Notes: generated from the letters alone by a model not told the origin. A DNA stretch of 64,000 nt from Doryteuthis pealeii (GCA_023376005.1 CM042139.1:144401798-144465797), one strand, 5' to 3'; shown: positions 42,645-55,213, counted from the stretch's first letter. A program made the numbers and translations.

Positions 42645-42835
42645 CTCAAGTTCTCAACTTTTATTTTACTTATTTGATTCCTATTTTATTCTGATGCCCC
42701 CCCCACACACACACACACTCATAGTCATTCGATGTTTAAAAATCCTATTATGTTTTTAGAATATTTCTTTCTAGCCTGGACCCAAAAATGTCATGATTCC
42801 CGGGTGTCCATATGGACTCCGGTTGAGAACCTCTG
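42645..42835. mobile_element. hAT-like MITE, 191 bp
   Basis: The ends read CTCAAGTTCTCAAC and, inverse of the right end, CAGAGGTTCTCAACC, the hAT-type terminal consensus. The 8-bp flanks (GTTTACGC/CTTTAGAT) match at only some positions, so the target duplication is weak. No coding frame. Copy at 51,755-51,949. Confidence 0.55.
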
Positions 42836-42839
42836 CTTT

Positions 42840-44130
42840 AGATGAATAAATCTCAATTCTTGATTCAATTATCAGTGGTTTTGGCAAAGCACAGGCTGCA
42901 GCACCCTCCATACTAACCAAACACAGCATCATGGTATTTTGTATTTTGTTGATATATCTGAATATTCATAGGCATTTCAAGTGTTGTGATGATTGGCAAT
43001 CTAGATCAACAGAGCGGTTTTAGTGAGTTAGATTCTCACTCGTCCCTTATTATTCTGGCCTTGTGTCACGTCTAAAGCTAAGCTTGTTAAATAATTACTG
43101 AATATTCGTAATAGAAATTACTTTTATATGGGCCTAAAGAATATAGGATTCACAATCAGCGATTTGACGACCAGATGATTTTTTTCCCTTGATGTTAGAA
43201 ATATTGTCCATTTGTTGTATGGCAAACGTGACTTTAATAATGTTTAATATCGAGAGTTGAAAAAATAAGATATTTTTCAGGAATTCTACAAGTTTTCTGA
43301 TTGAGATATTTTAATTTAAAAGATAAAATATGAACAGTGAAGGAAATGTTTAATTACACCAAATTTCGGTCCGACACAACTCACTTTTTAAAAAACTTTT
43401 ATGAAAATTTCAATTGTAAATCGTTGATTATTTTATTTTATTTCTCCTTAAGTAATGAGCCCAAATTTACATATAATTTTCTTTCTATTAATTTCTCAAA
43501 TATAAATTAAATCCCGTTCAAAAGAACACGTCTTCTTAGAGAGAGAGAGAGAGAGAGAGGTGGGGGGAATGCGCCATTGGCAGAATATAGACTTTAGCTT
43601 ATAAATTCTCCAGTTTTAAAGATTGTAAAACAAACGATCTTTACATGTGATTTTTAAAGATTCTTCTTCTTCATAATGCAGCAAAAATTACCTTAGTTTC
43701 ATTTTTTTCCCCAAAGTTTTAGCCCTACCTACTAATGTAACCATCAAGAATTGTTTCTCTATGAAACTCTAATCTCTCGAAATTATTTAAGTATCGTATT
43801 AGACACGACTTGACTTAAATATAAAAAATTTAAAAAATAGGGTCTAATTTCTAATAAAATCTTCATCTTGAGAAATATTCAAAAATATTTGAATACATCG
43901 TTACCTTTTTAGTTGATAATAAATTTGGGTTTGAATATTAGTGCTAAGGTGACCGTTGCATTTCCAGGGATATATCATACCTGATCTTTTTTTCACATAT
44001 GTTTAAATTAATCAAAGCAGAGACAGTATATCAAAGGAATCAAAACAACAAGGGAAGAGAAGGATGATATATAAACTTTTAAAAAAATGAATTTTTGACA
44101 AGTTCTAATTTTGAAAAAAATTACTAATAT
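42840..44130. other. No gene seen
   Basis: AT-rich, with a short (GA)n at 43,540-43,559. No supported frame and no repeat match except the unit 2 copy. Confidence 0.55.
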
Positions 44131-44134
44131 TTAT

Positions 44135-44517
44135 ATACATATATACATACAGATATATACACATATATGCATATACATATATGCATATAGATAGATATAC
44201 ATGCATATACATGCATACATTTAATACATATATATTTCATGTGCTATATATATATATGCATGTGCATATATATATATGCCTGTACAATATATATCCTGTA
44301 CATATATATATATGTATGCACATATAATATATATATGTTATATATATATATATGTATTTGTATACATGATGTGTGTATGCATGTGCGTGTGTGTAAACCA
44401 ATTTAATATTTTAAGACGACACACGAATCAATAAAGAATTGTTAAAAATGATATTCTCTGTTCTTTTAACAGATTATGCATTAGGAAAAAAACTGCTGCC
44501 TAAGTAAACCTCATATA

Positions 44518-44579
<62 letters not shown>
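44135..44579. repeat. AT-rich microsatellite block, (TA)n and TATGCA variants
   Basis: ATATAC/ATGCAT-type simple sequence followed by a 70-bp (TA)n that borders an inverted repeat. Confidence 0.9.
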
Positions 44580-44581
<2 letters not shown>

Positions 44582-44731
44582 TTGAAAGGAAGGAAAAACT
44601 CAACACCGTTATTCCATAATAAAAAATTCAACTTATATTTATAAATCAACTTATATTTATAAAGGACCCAATTTTGGTCGAAATAAATTTATCATGGAAT
44701 AACAGTGTTGAGTTTTTTCTTCCTTTCAAAG
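44580..44731. repeat. Inverted repeat, about 42-bp arms
   Basis: Arms CTTTGAAAGGAAGGAAAAAC (44,580 on) and its inverse ending at 44,731, with a 67-nt centre that holds a short direct repeat of AACTTATATTTATAAA. It abuts (TA)n. Copy at 53,695-53,847. Confidence 0.85.
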
Positions 44732-44893
44732 TAATATTGCTGTGTATATAATCTAAAAGTTTATTATACATTGACTCTCTTAGTGATTTAAAGGTTCACT
44801 GTATTTATACATACTGGATCATACAATAATAATACAGTGTGTCTTAGAAATCACATATATAGGATTACCTCAATCTATTATATATATAATATA

Positions 44894-44924
<31 letters not shown>

Positions 44925-44925
44925 T

Positions 44926-45085
44926 AGACTTTTTAAAAGTTTTTTTTAACAACGCCTAGAATGAAAGTAAAGACTACAAAGAGAATCTGATATTTAGTAA
45001 GATTACTTTATCCATCCACACACACTACACACACGGACACACACACACACACGTATATATATATATATTATATATATGTGTTGTG

Positions 45086-45119
<34 letters not shown>

Positions 45120-45242
45120 CTGTGTGTGTATGTGTGTGTGTCTGTGTGGGATGGATAAAAAGAATTTTACTAAATATCCGATTCTCTTTGTAGTCTTACT
45201 TTTATTCTAGGCGCTGTTTAAAAATCTTTTTTTAAAAAGTCT
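44926..45242. repeat. Inverted repeat around (CA)n-(TA)n-(TG)n core
   Basis: The outer arms share AGACTTTTTAAAAG and GACTACAAAGAGAATC with their inverses. The centre is a symmetric CA/TA/TG microsatellite. Copy at 54,042-54,357. Confidence 0.85.
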
Positions 45243-45249
45243 ACTATTG

Positions 45250-45779
45250 AGGTGAAATAAACGCGATCCATTTATCTGAACTCGGACCATAATGTGAATA
45301 AAAAATACTGAAACCCTGTATTCATTTTGCCATGCGATACCCACTTATCTGATATCATTCTGTTAATGTTATCTGAATTTGTTTTATAAGAACTATTTTT
45401 AGGCGAATCTTTACAATCATTAAACAATAGTTGTACTAAAAACAATAGTACTACTAGTGCAGTAGTTGTTGCAACTACTTGAATAATTAACAAGCTTGTC
45501 ATCCACTAAAGTGAATATTACATCTTTCTTTTTTTTTCATTATTAAACTAGAATTGTTCAATATGAAGTAGTAAGTAGATTTGATGAAAAGCTGTATTTC
45601 CTTATATTATTTCATTAAATTTCAAACGGAGATTGGGATGTGAAAGGAAAAAGAGAACAACGAAAAAAAAAAAGAAAAGGTGAATTGAAGTAGTTAGGAA
45701 GAATGAAAGAAATATAAAAGGGAGTTTTAAAAAAAGAAGAAAAAATCAGAATAAAAAAATGAAGTTAGGTATATAAAAA
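45250..45779. other. No gene seen
   Basis: AT-rich sequence. A 76-codon minus-strand frame with a hydrophobic N-terminus (45,272-45,502) has no further support. Confidence 0.5.
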
Positions 45780-45900
45780 TCATAGAATGCATATCATATC
45801 TCTACTTCCCTGATTATAGGTCTGGTAAAGACTGTCAAATGATTCTAAGAACAGAAAGTAAAGCTGAAAATGAAATAATAATAATAAATAATAATAGGCA
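45780..45900 (+). mobile_element. Family 2 LINE 3' UTR and (TAA)n tail
   Basis: Matches the 3' UTR at 38,300-38,396 (TACTTCCCTGATTATAGG block, AACAGAAAGTAAAGC) and ends in (AAT)n. No coding part. The counterpart in unit 2 is at 54,900-55,020. Confidence 0.6.
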
Positions 45901-45954
45901 ACAGAGAAAAATAAAAATCTCCCAGACAACAGCATTATTAAGAATCAGGGGGGA

Positions 45955-47182
45955 AAGAACAATAGACGGAATACAACTACAAAAAAAATAAAATCATGTG
46001 AAGAAAAGGAAAATTACAGTTAATTGGGAATTTGGAAGCGGACATCATCAAACAAACAGAGATGAAAAAAAAGTTAAAAGAATACCTTAGAATACCAAGA
46101 AACTTCAAGAAACCAAGCTCTGTAGCAGAAATCTCAAGGGAATGAGTACCTAGTCTTCCCATTATAAGATTCTTTAAAATGAAACTAGAAAGATAGATCA
46201 AAAGCAAGAAAATTAATGACAATGCACAAGGCATTACACCCGAGAGATGTTAGAGACAGACTATATGTATCAAGAAAGGAAGGTGGAAGAGGTCTCGCCA
46301 ACATCGAGGATTGCACAGAGGCCACAATCCAAGACTCGAAGAATATACAAAAAGAGCAAGAAAAGATTAATTACAGTAGCTATTAACAGCAGCTGCAACA
46401 TATGGACAAGCTGTTCAACAACAAAAACTAGAAAAACAGAAATGGGAAGAAAATCAATTACATGGATTACATGGATACTTCAAGCGAAAATTGAGGATAT
46501 TGCATATGAAAAGACCTGGACAGGTTAAGAAAAGGAAACTTCAGAGAGAAACTGAGTCTTTTTTAATTGCAGCACAAAACAATGCCATAAGAACAACCAT
46601 ATCAAAGCAAAGATAGATAAGGCACAACGGAACAGCAAATTGAGACAGAGATGAGACGATCAGCCATGTATTAAGCGAATGTAACAAACTAGCACAAAAA
46701 GAATACGAAACCAGGCACGACTGTGCAAGAAACTAAATTTTTACCATACAACAAAATGGTATATGCATAAACCAGAATATGTACTTGATAATGAAACGCA
46801 TACAATTCTCTGGGACTTTGAGATAAAGACGAATCACCTTAGCCTAGTCAAAAGACCAGCCTTAGCATTGATTAACCAGAAAAACAGAATTTGTCAAATG
46901 ATAAAAGAAAATGAAAAGATAGATAAATAGCTGGACCTTGTTAGAGGTTTGAAAAAACTGTAAAATATTAGGATGGATGTGCTACCAATTGTAATTGGTG
47001 TACTTGAACGGTCCCCAAAATTTAGAAAACAGACTAGAGGAATTGGAAATCGGAGGAAGAATTGGGACCATCCAGACAACAGCATTGTTAAGATCGGCTC
47101 AAATACTAAGAAGAGTCCTGGAGATCTAAGGAGACTTTTTGTCACTCAGTCCACTGGTGGGAAAAACTCACAAGGAGTGAAA
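45955..47182 (+). pseudogene. Family 1 LINE, unit 2 copy of 36,200-37,452
   Basis: Same reading as the unit 1 copy, but with extra single-base deletions that break frames that are open there (for example IQELEE becomes IQDSKN, and the LRKGNFK frame is lost). Confidence 0.8.
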
Positions 47183-47189
47183 TAATAAT

Positions 47190-47465
47190 AGCGTACCAGT
47201 ATAGTGGGGTCCTGGTCATGACCAAGAAAGGTCCAGATAAACACATTAACAAGATACCTAGCAATCCCAGCCTATATGAAATACAAAAGAATGCACTTTG
47301 CGCAACTGCTTATCTCCTTACGAGACTGCTATCAATGTGATTGGAAAAATAACACTCAAAAGAGGCAGTAAATAAAAATAAAATGTATTAAATGCATATT
47401 ATCACTACCTTCCCTCATCCTAGATCTTGGTAAAGACTCAGTGAAGGATTGTAAGAAACCGAAAG
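47190..47465 (+). pseudogene. Family 2 LINE C-terminus, uninterrupted
   Basis: The continuous version. After a frame-broken VPV..VGSWS-type stretch comes KIPSNPSLYEIQKNALCATA and LLTRLLSM, then a stop, then the 3' UTR and (TAA)n from about 47,468. The C-terminal pattern (IPxxPSLYExQKxALxxTAxLLRR) is the form I recall for a second RLE-type LINE family in cephalopods. Starts directly on the (TAA) tail of a family 1 copy. Confidence 0.68.
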
Positions 47466-47467
47466 TA

Positions 47468-47503
<36 letters not shown>

Positions 47504-48207
47504 GAAGAAGAAGAAAGAAGAAGAAAGAAGAAGAAGAAGAAATAGGTGTTGGAGGAGAAGAGGGAAGAGAATGAGTTGGAGGAGAAGGGGAATGTAATAG
47601 TATAAGCTCGGGTTGTCATAGCATTCTCCAATTCATTGATCCGAGGTAGAATTAACTTTAATTTTTGTAGACAAGATAGACAGAGATAGTGAAATGATGC
47701 GAAAACTGCTGCTACGTCATCTGCTGTAAAAATAAATAAATAAATAAATACATAAATAAATAAATAAATAGGTATAGATAATAATCATGCCTGTAGGGAG
47801 AGCATCCAAAAATTAAACTGCAATACAAACTAATTGACAAAGCTCCTGAACCGAAAATAAACTAATTTTGATTAGTTGAGTCTTTGTGGATTTTATAAGA
47901 ACAAAACAAACAAAAAAAACAATGTGAAGAAAAAACCACAACTCAGAATGACATATGAATCGTTGCTGAAGTTGTCTCTACTGGCTGCTGTTGCAACTGG
48001 ATGCTTCAAACTGTTAACAAGTGTCAGAAATGTGGTCATTAAGATGAATCTGATGCTGTTGTTAGCGCCACTATTGAAAAGTCTACTGCTACGATGTATT
48101 TATTCAATCTTGTATAATTTGCTTACTCACGACGGCAAATATTTTGCCGACACCAAACTGGAATTACATAGTCAATTTGTAGATATGACCAACTGGAATT
48201 ACGAGGG

Positions 48208-48449
48208 TGAGTCAGACCCTCTTTATTCGGTCCCATGAAAGAGGGTTTGAGAGGCAAACATTATTCCAGTGATGAAGAAGTGAAATCTGTAGTGAAGAAG
48301 TGGCTCAAACAACAGTCAACAGAATTTTACGTGGCAGGGATACACGCTCTCATCCGTGGAACATTGTTATTGAGAGAAACGGTGACTATGTGGAGAAGTA
48401 GGGACGTGATCCACAAACTTCATTTGGATGTATGATACATGTACCTGTG
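48208..48449 (+). pseudogene. Mariner C-terminus, unit 2 copy
   Basis: Same remnant as 39,131-39,372 with the same frame-shifting deletion after ALIR. Old-frame stop at 48,399-48,401. Confidence 0.8.
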
Positions 48450-49451
48450 TTGGTAATTATACCTATCCTAAACAGAATGGCATTATTTTTTGACACACCG
48501 TCATACATTGCCACTTTATAGGTATGTCCAAGATTTCGGCACGGCAGTACCTAGCTCTTTCTTTAAATTGTTTAAAGAATCAAGGAACACCTGAAGAAGA
48601 CCAGAGGATTCAGCGACTGAAACGTTGTATTTTTACATACCACAATAAAGATGAGGATAACAGTCCGAAAAATCAAAATAATACAAATATTTTTAACGTG
48701 GTTTTAAAGAAATGCTTTCTCTTCATAAAACAGCAAAATTTATGTTGAGTTTCATTCATTTTTTTTTTTTTTAGTTTTGTTGAATTTTAATTCATGGGGA
48801 TTAAGAATAACTCGTGAAATTTTGGCATACCTACAATTTGTGTTTATATTAGGAGAATCCTGTAAAAATCAGGAATACATATCAGAGAGGGAGATTTCCA
48901 GCCCTACCGAAAATGGGAATATACACTGTTTGCGGCTTAGCATACATTGGGGCCGGTTTTGCTCAGTCAGCGCTCTCCCACCACTGTGATCCTACCGTAA
49001 ACCGTTGGCAAGAGACTCACACACGTGTCACTTGTTTACATTGAAAATCACTACGGAACACCTCTGCCATCTTTTGTTTTGTCTGTGAACCAACCCTGCG
49101 ATTGGTATTTGATTCTTTTGCAATAGGGGACCAGTTGAATGGAATAATTTGCTACAGCCGTGGGGGACATTTGGTAGGCAAAGAGTTAAGAATAATTACT
49201 TGAAACTATTTATTTATTTATTCATTTTATTTTATTTTTTACTAAGCAACATACATACATAAATTTTGTATTAAATTTGGTTACGAGCGTTTTTTTTAGT
49301 AATTAACAAGAAGTGAACTCTCTTACAGTTCAAAGAAACATTTTTAATTCAAATTAACAAAAAATATCAATTTAATTCAGCAATATGTGTAATATCACAA
49401 TTTAAAAAAATGTTAAATAAATAAATATATACGCACATACAGCTATGAATA

Positions 49452-49866
49452 CAGTGATACCTTGACCTAGGAGTACCCCACAAAACGAGTTCTCCGAGTT
49501 ACGAGTTGTTACTAGGTCGATTTTTTACTTTGTGTTCAGATCTAACAATTGAGCTTCAGATACGCTTATGTTAATATGTTCACTAAACATTTAAGTTTTC
49601 AAATTTACCATTTCAAAGAAAATATTATTCATAAAGTAATAAACATTAAAACATATTACAGCACATCATTTATTACATTCTATTTTGTTATTTTTATTTA
49701 ATTCTGTGCTATTTTTCTTAACGTAACAAAGATAGTTTTTTGGGGGTTGGAGACTGGAACGGATTAATGGCATTTCAGTTCATCTATATGGGGAAAATTG
49801 ATTTGATATACGAGAAAATTGATTTAAGAGTGGAATGAATCTAACTCGTAAGTCAAGGTACCACTG
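49452..49866. mobile_element. TA-flanked MITE, unit 2 copy
   Basis: Same termini and flanks as 40,369-40,779, with a few single-base indels. Confidence 0.82.
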
Positions 49867-50024
49867 TATATAATATCAAGCCCAACACATAAACACACAT
49901 AGTTGACCTGACATTTTGAAAGCATTTTAAAACTAAGACACGGAAGAGGAAAGATTTGTAGCGAAATAACTACTATTTAGTCATAAAAAATGTATTATTA
50001 TTTATTGAATGATCCTCGTATATA

Positions 50025-50668
50025 TCTCTTATTATAATGGAGATTGTGGATTTATCTGTCTGTAACCGAAACTATATCACTATACAAGTCACAATTCCCT
50101 TAGTTATTTACATCATATTCTCTATGATTTTATTTTTTTTATTAAACCTCAATTATTAATAAAATTGTTTTATATCATTAATACTGTTGACCATATCTAC
50201 TTACTATTAACATGCAATTGTATTTATATATACAACAAAATAGGTTTACAGTGTGAATGGGAAGGCTAATTTGCATATTGATCTTAAAAAAATTGATTTT
50301 AATGCATATGTGCTTAGTATTAATGACTTCAATTTTTTTGGTTTTATCTTAATGAATATGAGAAAAAATCTCGGGGATAAATATTAAAAGAAATTCATTA
50401 ACAAGAAGAAATAACTGTGATATTATCCTGTACTTCCTATTTTAACTAAATAGTTAAATTACGAAAATTTACCAATGAAAGACGGGAGTAATGGAAAATG
50501 ATAGAAGAGTTAGTTTCCAAGTTGTTCTATTTTTCAATCATACCCCTCTGTTTCAAATCTTTTTTATCTGCATTATTATTCAGTTTCATTTGCCTTTGTA
50601 ATTTAACATGATATTTTATTATATTAAAACTTAAATACTTGCACCCGGAGGGTGCATATATTTGCTAG
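50025..50668 (+). mobile_element. Helitron, unit 2 copy
   Basis: Same TC start, GCACCC-GGA-GGGTGC hairpin and CTAG end as 40,939-41,571. Confidence 0.72.
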
Positions 50669-50716
50669 TACATACATATATATACATACACATATACATA
50701 CATATATACATATGGA

Positions 50717-50935
50717 GGCGCGTGGGCTAGTGGTTAGAGTCGTGGAAAATGAACTCGTCGATTTGAGTTCAATTCCTAGACGAAGCTGTTGGCATTTCAC
50801 ATAGGGCTAATACGCTTGGGAAAGGTATGAATCCATATATTCTCCCTCCAGCTATGGGTTAAATAGAAGGGCAGACTGAGCCCTTTAGCCTTGGGTAGGG
50901 ATAACTCTGAATTCAAAATTCCTGAGGTCGGTCGT
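50717..50935 (+). mobile_element. SINE-B, unit 2 copy
   Basis: Copy of 41,620-41,825 with an intact tRNA-like head. Confidence 0.85.
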
Positions 50936-51091
50936 TGATTGGGTTTGTGGTAACCTTTGATGCACCAATTCTTTCCTATTGACTGTGCCAAAAAGTGTGG
51001 ATGGTCCAACACAAGCCTTCACCACTATAAACAAATCACTGTGTGGATGTTCATTGTATAAACACTCATACGTCGAAATCGACGGGAGGAT

Positions 51092-51135
<44 letters not shown>

Positions 51136-51137
<2 letters not shown>

Positions 51138-51395
51138 GAGAATATGTGGTTAATTGAAGTCGTGCCTAATTTTGAAAGTTAATTAATTAATAATTAATTA
51201 ATTAGGCGGGCATACCTATTCAAATGTAAGGCTAAACAAATCGAGAAAAATCAATCTCTGTATGTACATTTCGGCCAGAGATTGATTTTTCTCGATTTGT
51301 TTAGCTTTACATTTGAATAGGTATGCCCGCCTAATTAATTAATTATTAATTAACTTTCAAAATTAGGCACGACTTCAATTAACCACATATTCTCC
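51136..51395. repeat. Large palindrome, unit 2 copy
   Basis: Copy of 42,035-42,291. The arms are slightly more symmetric here (both contain ATTAATTAATTATTAATTA-type text). Confidence 0.9.
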
Positions 51396-51453
51396 CAAAA
51401 ATTTTCGGCTGAAAAAGCCATATCAAAACACATCGTTTGTGTATTTACTTCTC

Positions 51454-51485
<32 letters not shown>

Positions 51486-51490
51486 GTCAT

Positions 51491-51532
51491 CCACAGACAC
51501 GTGTTTCGGCATTTCATACCTCTTCAGTGTGG
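51491..51532 (-). ncRNA. Type I hammerhead ribozyme, unit 2 copy
   Basis: Identical to 42,383-42,424 in every core and stem base, while the flanks carry indels. The host SINE spans about 51,449-51,642. Confidence 0.85.
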
Positions 51533-51754
51533 CTAGACACAACTATCCTTAGGCTAGGGTCGAACTCAGACTGACCGCATGGTAGTCCGATATCTTATCC
51601 CCTCGCCCACTGACAGCTGATGCGGTGACTGGTGTTTTTAAACTATTAATATATATAATTTCAGAATATAATGTTTAAATTAAGTCGTTTACACAACTAA
51701 ACATCTTATATAATAAAGTAATATATTTGATTGTTATCTTAACAATGTTTACGC

Positions 51755-51949
51755 CTCAAAGTTCTCAACTTTTATTTTTACTTATTTGATTCCTATTTTA
51801 TTCTGATGCCCCCCCACACACACACACACACTCATAGTCATTCGATGTTTAAAAATCCTATTATGTTTTTAGAATATTTCTTTCTAGCCTGGACCCCAAA
51901 AATGTCATGATTCCCGGGTGTCCATATGGACTCCGGTTGAGAACCTCTG
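51755..51949. mobile_element. hAT-like MITE, unit 2 copy
   Basis: Copy of 42,645-42,835. Confidence 0.55.
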
Positions 51950-53633
51950 CTTTAGATGAATAAATCTCAATTCTTGATTCATATATCAGTGGTTTTTGGC
52001 AAAGCACAGGCTGCAGCACCCTCCATACTAACCAAACACAGCATCATGGTATTTTGTATTTTGTTGATATATCTGAATATTCATAGGCATTTCAAGTGTT
52101 GTGATGATTGGCAATCTAGATCAACAGAGCGGTTTTAGTGAGTTAGATTCTCACTCGGTGCCCTTATTATTCTGGCCTTGTGTCACGTCTAAAGCTAAGC
52201 TTGTTAAATAATTATCTGAATATTCGTAATAGAAATTACTTTTATATGGGCCTAAAGAATATAGGATTCACAATTCAGCGATTTGACGACCAGATGATTT
52301 TTTTCCCTTGATGTTAGAAATATTGTCCATTTGTTATGGCAAACGTGACTTTAATAATGTTTAATATCGAGAGTTGAAAAAATAAGATATTTTTCAGGAA
52401 TTCTACAAGTTTTCTGATTGAGATATTTTAATTCTAATAAGATAAATATGAACAGTGAAGGAAATGTTTAATTACACCAAATTTCGGTCCGACACAACTC
52501 ACTTTTTTAAAAAACTTTTATGAAAAATTTCAAATTGTAAATCGTTGATTATTTTATTTTATTTCTCCTTAAGTAATGAGCCCAAATTTACATATAATTT
52601 TCTTTCTATTAATTTCTCAAATATAAAAATTAAATCCCGTTCAAAAGAACACGTCTTCTTAGAGAGAGAGAGAGAGAGAGGTGGGGGGAATGCGCCATTG
52701 GCAGATATAGACTTTAGCTTATAAAATTCTCCAGTTTTAAAGATTGTAAAACAAACGATCTTTACATGTGATTTTTAAAGATTCTTCTTCTTCATAATGC
52801 AGCAAAAATTACCTTAGTTTCATTTTTTTCCCCAAAGTTTTAGCCCTACCTACTAATGTAACCATCAAGAATTGTTTCTCTATGAAAACTTAATCTCTCG
52901 AAATTATTTAAGTATCGTATTAGAACACGACTTGACTTAAATATAAAAAATTTAAAAAATAGGGTCTAATTTCTAATAAATCTTCATCTTGAGAAATATT
53001 CAAAAATATTTGAATACATCGTTTACCTTTTTAGTTGATAATACATTTGGGTTTGAATATTAGTGCTAAGGTGACCGTTGTATTTCCAGGGATATATCAT
53101 ACCTGATCTTTTTTTCACATATGTTAAAATTAATCAAAGCAGAGACAGTATATCAAAGGTCATCAAAACAACAAGGGAAGAGAAGGATGATATATAAAAC
53201 TTTTTAAAAAATGAATTTTTGACAAGTTCTAATTTTGAAAAAAAATTACTAATATATATACATATATACATACAGATATATACACATATATGCATATACA
53301 TATATGCATATAGATAGATATACATGCATATACATGCATACATTTAAATACATATATATTCATGTGCATATATATATATGCATGTGCATATATATATATG
53401 CCTGTACATATATATGCCTGTACATATATATATTTATGTATGCACATTTATGTATATGTATATATATATATATATGTATTTGTATACATGATGTGTGTAT
53501 GCATGTGCGTGTGTGTAAAACCAATTTAATAATTTTAAGACGACACACGAATCAATAAAGAATTGTTAAAAATGATATTCTCTGTTCTTTTAACAGATTA
53601 TGCATTAGGAAAAAAACTGCTGCCCAAGTAAAC

Positions 53634-53694
<61 letters not shown>

Positions 53695-53696
<2 letters not shown>

Positions 53697-53847
53697 TTGA
53701 AAGGAAGGAAAAACTCAACACCGTTATTCCATAATAAAAAAATTCAACTAATATTTATAAATCAACTTATATTTATAAAGGACCCAATTTTGGTCGAAAT
53801 AAATTTATCATGGAATAACAGTGTTGAGTTTTTTCTTCCTTTCAAAG
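53695..53847. repeat. Inverted repeat, unit 2 copy
   Basis: Copy of 44,580-44,731, flanked by (TA)n at 53,638-53,694. Confidence 0.85.
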
Positions 53848-54041
53848 ATAAATATTGCTGTGTATATAATCTAAAAAGTTTATTATACATTGAACTCTCT
53901 TTAGTGATTTAAAGGTTCACTGTATTTATACATACTGGATCATACAATAATAATACAGTGAGTCTTAGAAATCACATATAGAATCATCCCTTACTACCAT
54001 TTTGGATACCTCACATCTATATATATATATATATATATATT

Positions 54042-54173
54042 AGACTTTTTAAAAGTTTTTTTTAACAACGCCTAGAATGAAAGTAAAGACTACAAAGAGA
54101 ATCTGATATTTAGTAAGATTACTTTTATCCATCCACACACACATACACACACAGGCACACACACACACACACG

Positions 54174-54232
<59 letters not shown>

Positions 54233-54357
54233 CTGTGTGTGTATGTGTGTGTGTCTGTGGGTGGATGGATAAAAAGAATTTTACTAAATATCCAATTCTC
54301 TTTGTAGTCTTTACTTTTAATCTAGGCGCTGTTAAAAAATCTTTTTTTAAAAAGTCT
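54042..54357. repeat. Inverted repeat around microsatellite, unit 2 copy
   Basis: Copy of 44,926-45,242, with a longer pure (GT)n. Confidence 0.85.
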
Positions 54358-54899
54358 ACTATTGAGGTGAAATAAACGCGATCCATTTATCTGAACTCGG
54401 ACCATAATGTGATAAAAAATACTGATAACCCTGTATTCATTTTGCCATGTGATACCCACTATACTGATATCATTCTGTTAATGTTCATCTGAATTTGTTT
54501 TATTAAGAACTATTTTTAGACGAATCTTTACAGTCATTAAAACAATAGTTGTACTAAAAACAATAGTACTACTAGTGCAGTAGTTGTTGCAACTACTTGA
54601 ATAATTAACAAGCTTGTCATCCACTAAAGTGAATATTACATCTTTCTTTTTTCATTATTAAACTAGAATTGTTCAATATGAAGTAGTAAGTAGATTTGAT
54701 GAAAAGCTGGTATTTCCTTATATTATTTCATTAAATATTCAAACGGAGATTGGGATGTGAAAGGAAAAAGAGAACAACGAAAAAAAAAAAAAAGGTGAAT
54801 TGAAGTAGTTAGGAAGAATGAAAGAAATAGAAAAAGGAGTTTTAAAAAAAGAAAGAAAATAAATCAGAATAAGAAAATGAAGTTAGGTATATAAAAAAT

Positions 54900-55020
54900 C
54901 ATAGAATGCATTATCATATCTCTACCTTCCCTGATTATAGGTCTTGGGTAAAGACCTGTTAAATGATTCTAAGAAACAGAAAGTAAAGCTGAAAATGAAA
55001 TAATAATAATAATAATAATA
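54900..55020 (+). mobile_element. Family 2 LINE 3' UTR and tail, unit 2 copy
   Basis: Contains TCTCTACCTTCCCTGATTAT and GAAACAGAAAGTAAAGC, ending in (AAT)n at 55,001-55,020. Confidence 0.6.
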
Positions 55021-55035
55021 GGACAACAAAGAAAA

Positions 55036-55199
55036 AATAAAAAATCTCCCAGACAACAGCATTGTTAAGATCAGCTAGAATAATTCAGAGTCCCTGGGAC
55101 CTGAGGGGACTTGGTGCACACAGATTTTAGTGAAAGACCACCAGTTAACGCTGGTGTGAAAAGCTTGCATAATAATATGAATGTGAAAAATTTGCAAAG
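55036..55199 (+). pseudogene. Family 1 LINE, 3' end after family 2 tail
   Basis: Last codons (PDNSIVKIS/RIIQS-type frames) and 3' UTR blocks (GAGGGGACTTGG, AAAGACCACCAGTTAACGC). It begins within about 15 bp of the family 2 tail and ends in a long (TAA)n-(GAA)n tract at 55,200-55,310. Confidence 0.72.
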
Positions 55200-55213
55200 A
55201 AATAATAATAATA

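Larger units (their letters stand above)
36190..45947. repeat. Tandem unit 1 (about 9.1 kb homologous to unit 2)
   Basis: Homologous to 45,948-55,071 in the same order: LINE family 1, family 2, mariner remnant, MITE, Helitron, SINE-B, palindrome, hammerhead SINE, hAT MITE, two further inverted repeats, family 2 3' UTR. Differences are mostly 1-4 bp indels. Unit 1 additionally holds 37,551-38,197 (redundant sequence plus gap). Probably an assembly artefact. Confidence 0.9.
45948..55071. repeat. Tandem unit 2 (copy of unit 1)
   Basis: Same element order as 36,190-45,947, without the redundant insert and gap. Sub-copies: LINE family 1 45,955-47,182, mariner 48,208-48,449, MITE 49,452-49,866, Helitron 50,025-50,668, SINE-B 50,717-50,935, palindrome 51,136-51,395, hammerhead SINE 51,449-51,642, hAT MITE 51,755-51,949, inverted repeats 53,695-53,847 and 54,042-54,357. 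Confidence 0.9.

Noticed and set aside
36190..55071. Recent biological segmental duplication as the primary explanation
   Set aside because: Cannot be excluded, but indel-dominated divergence, the 10-N gap and the redundant junction-spanning segment fit an assembly error better.
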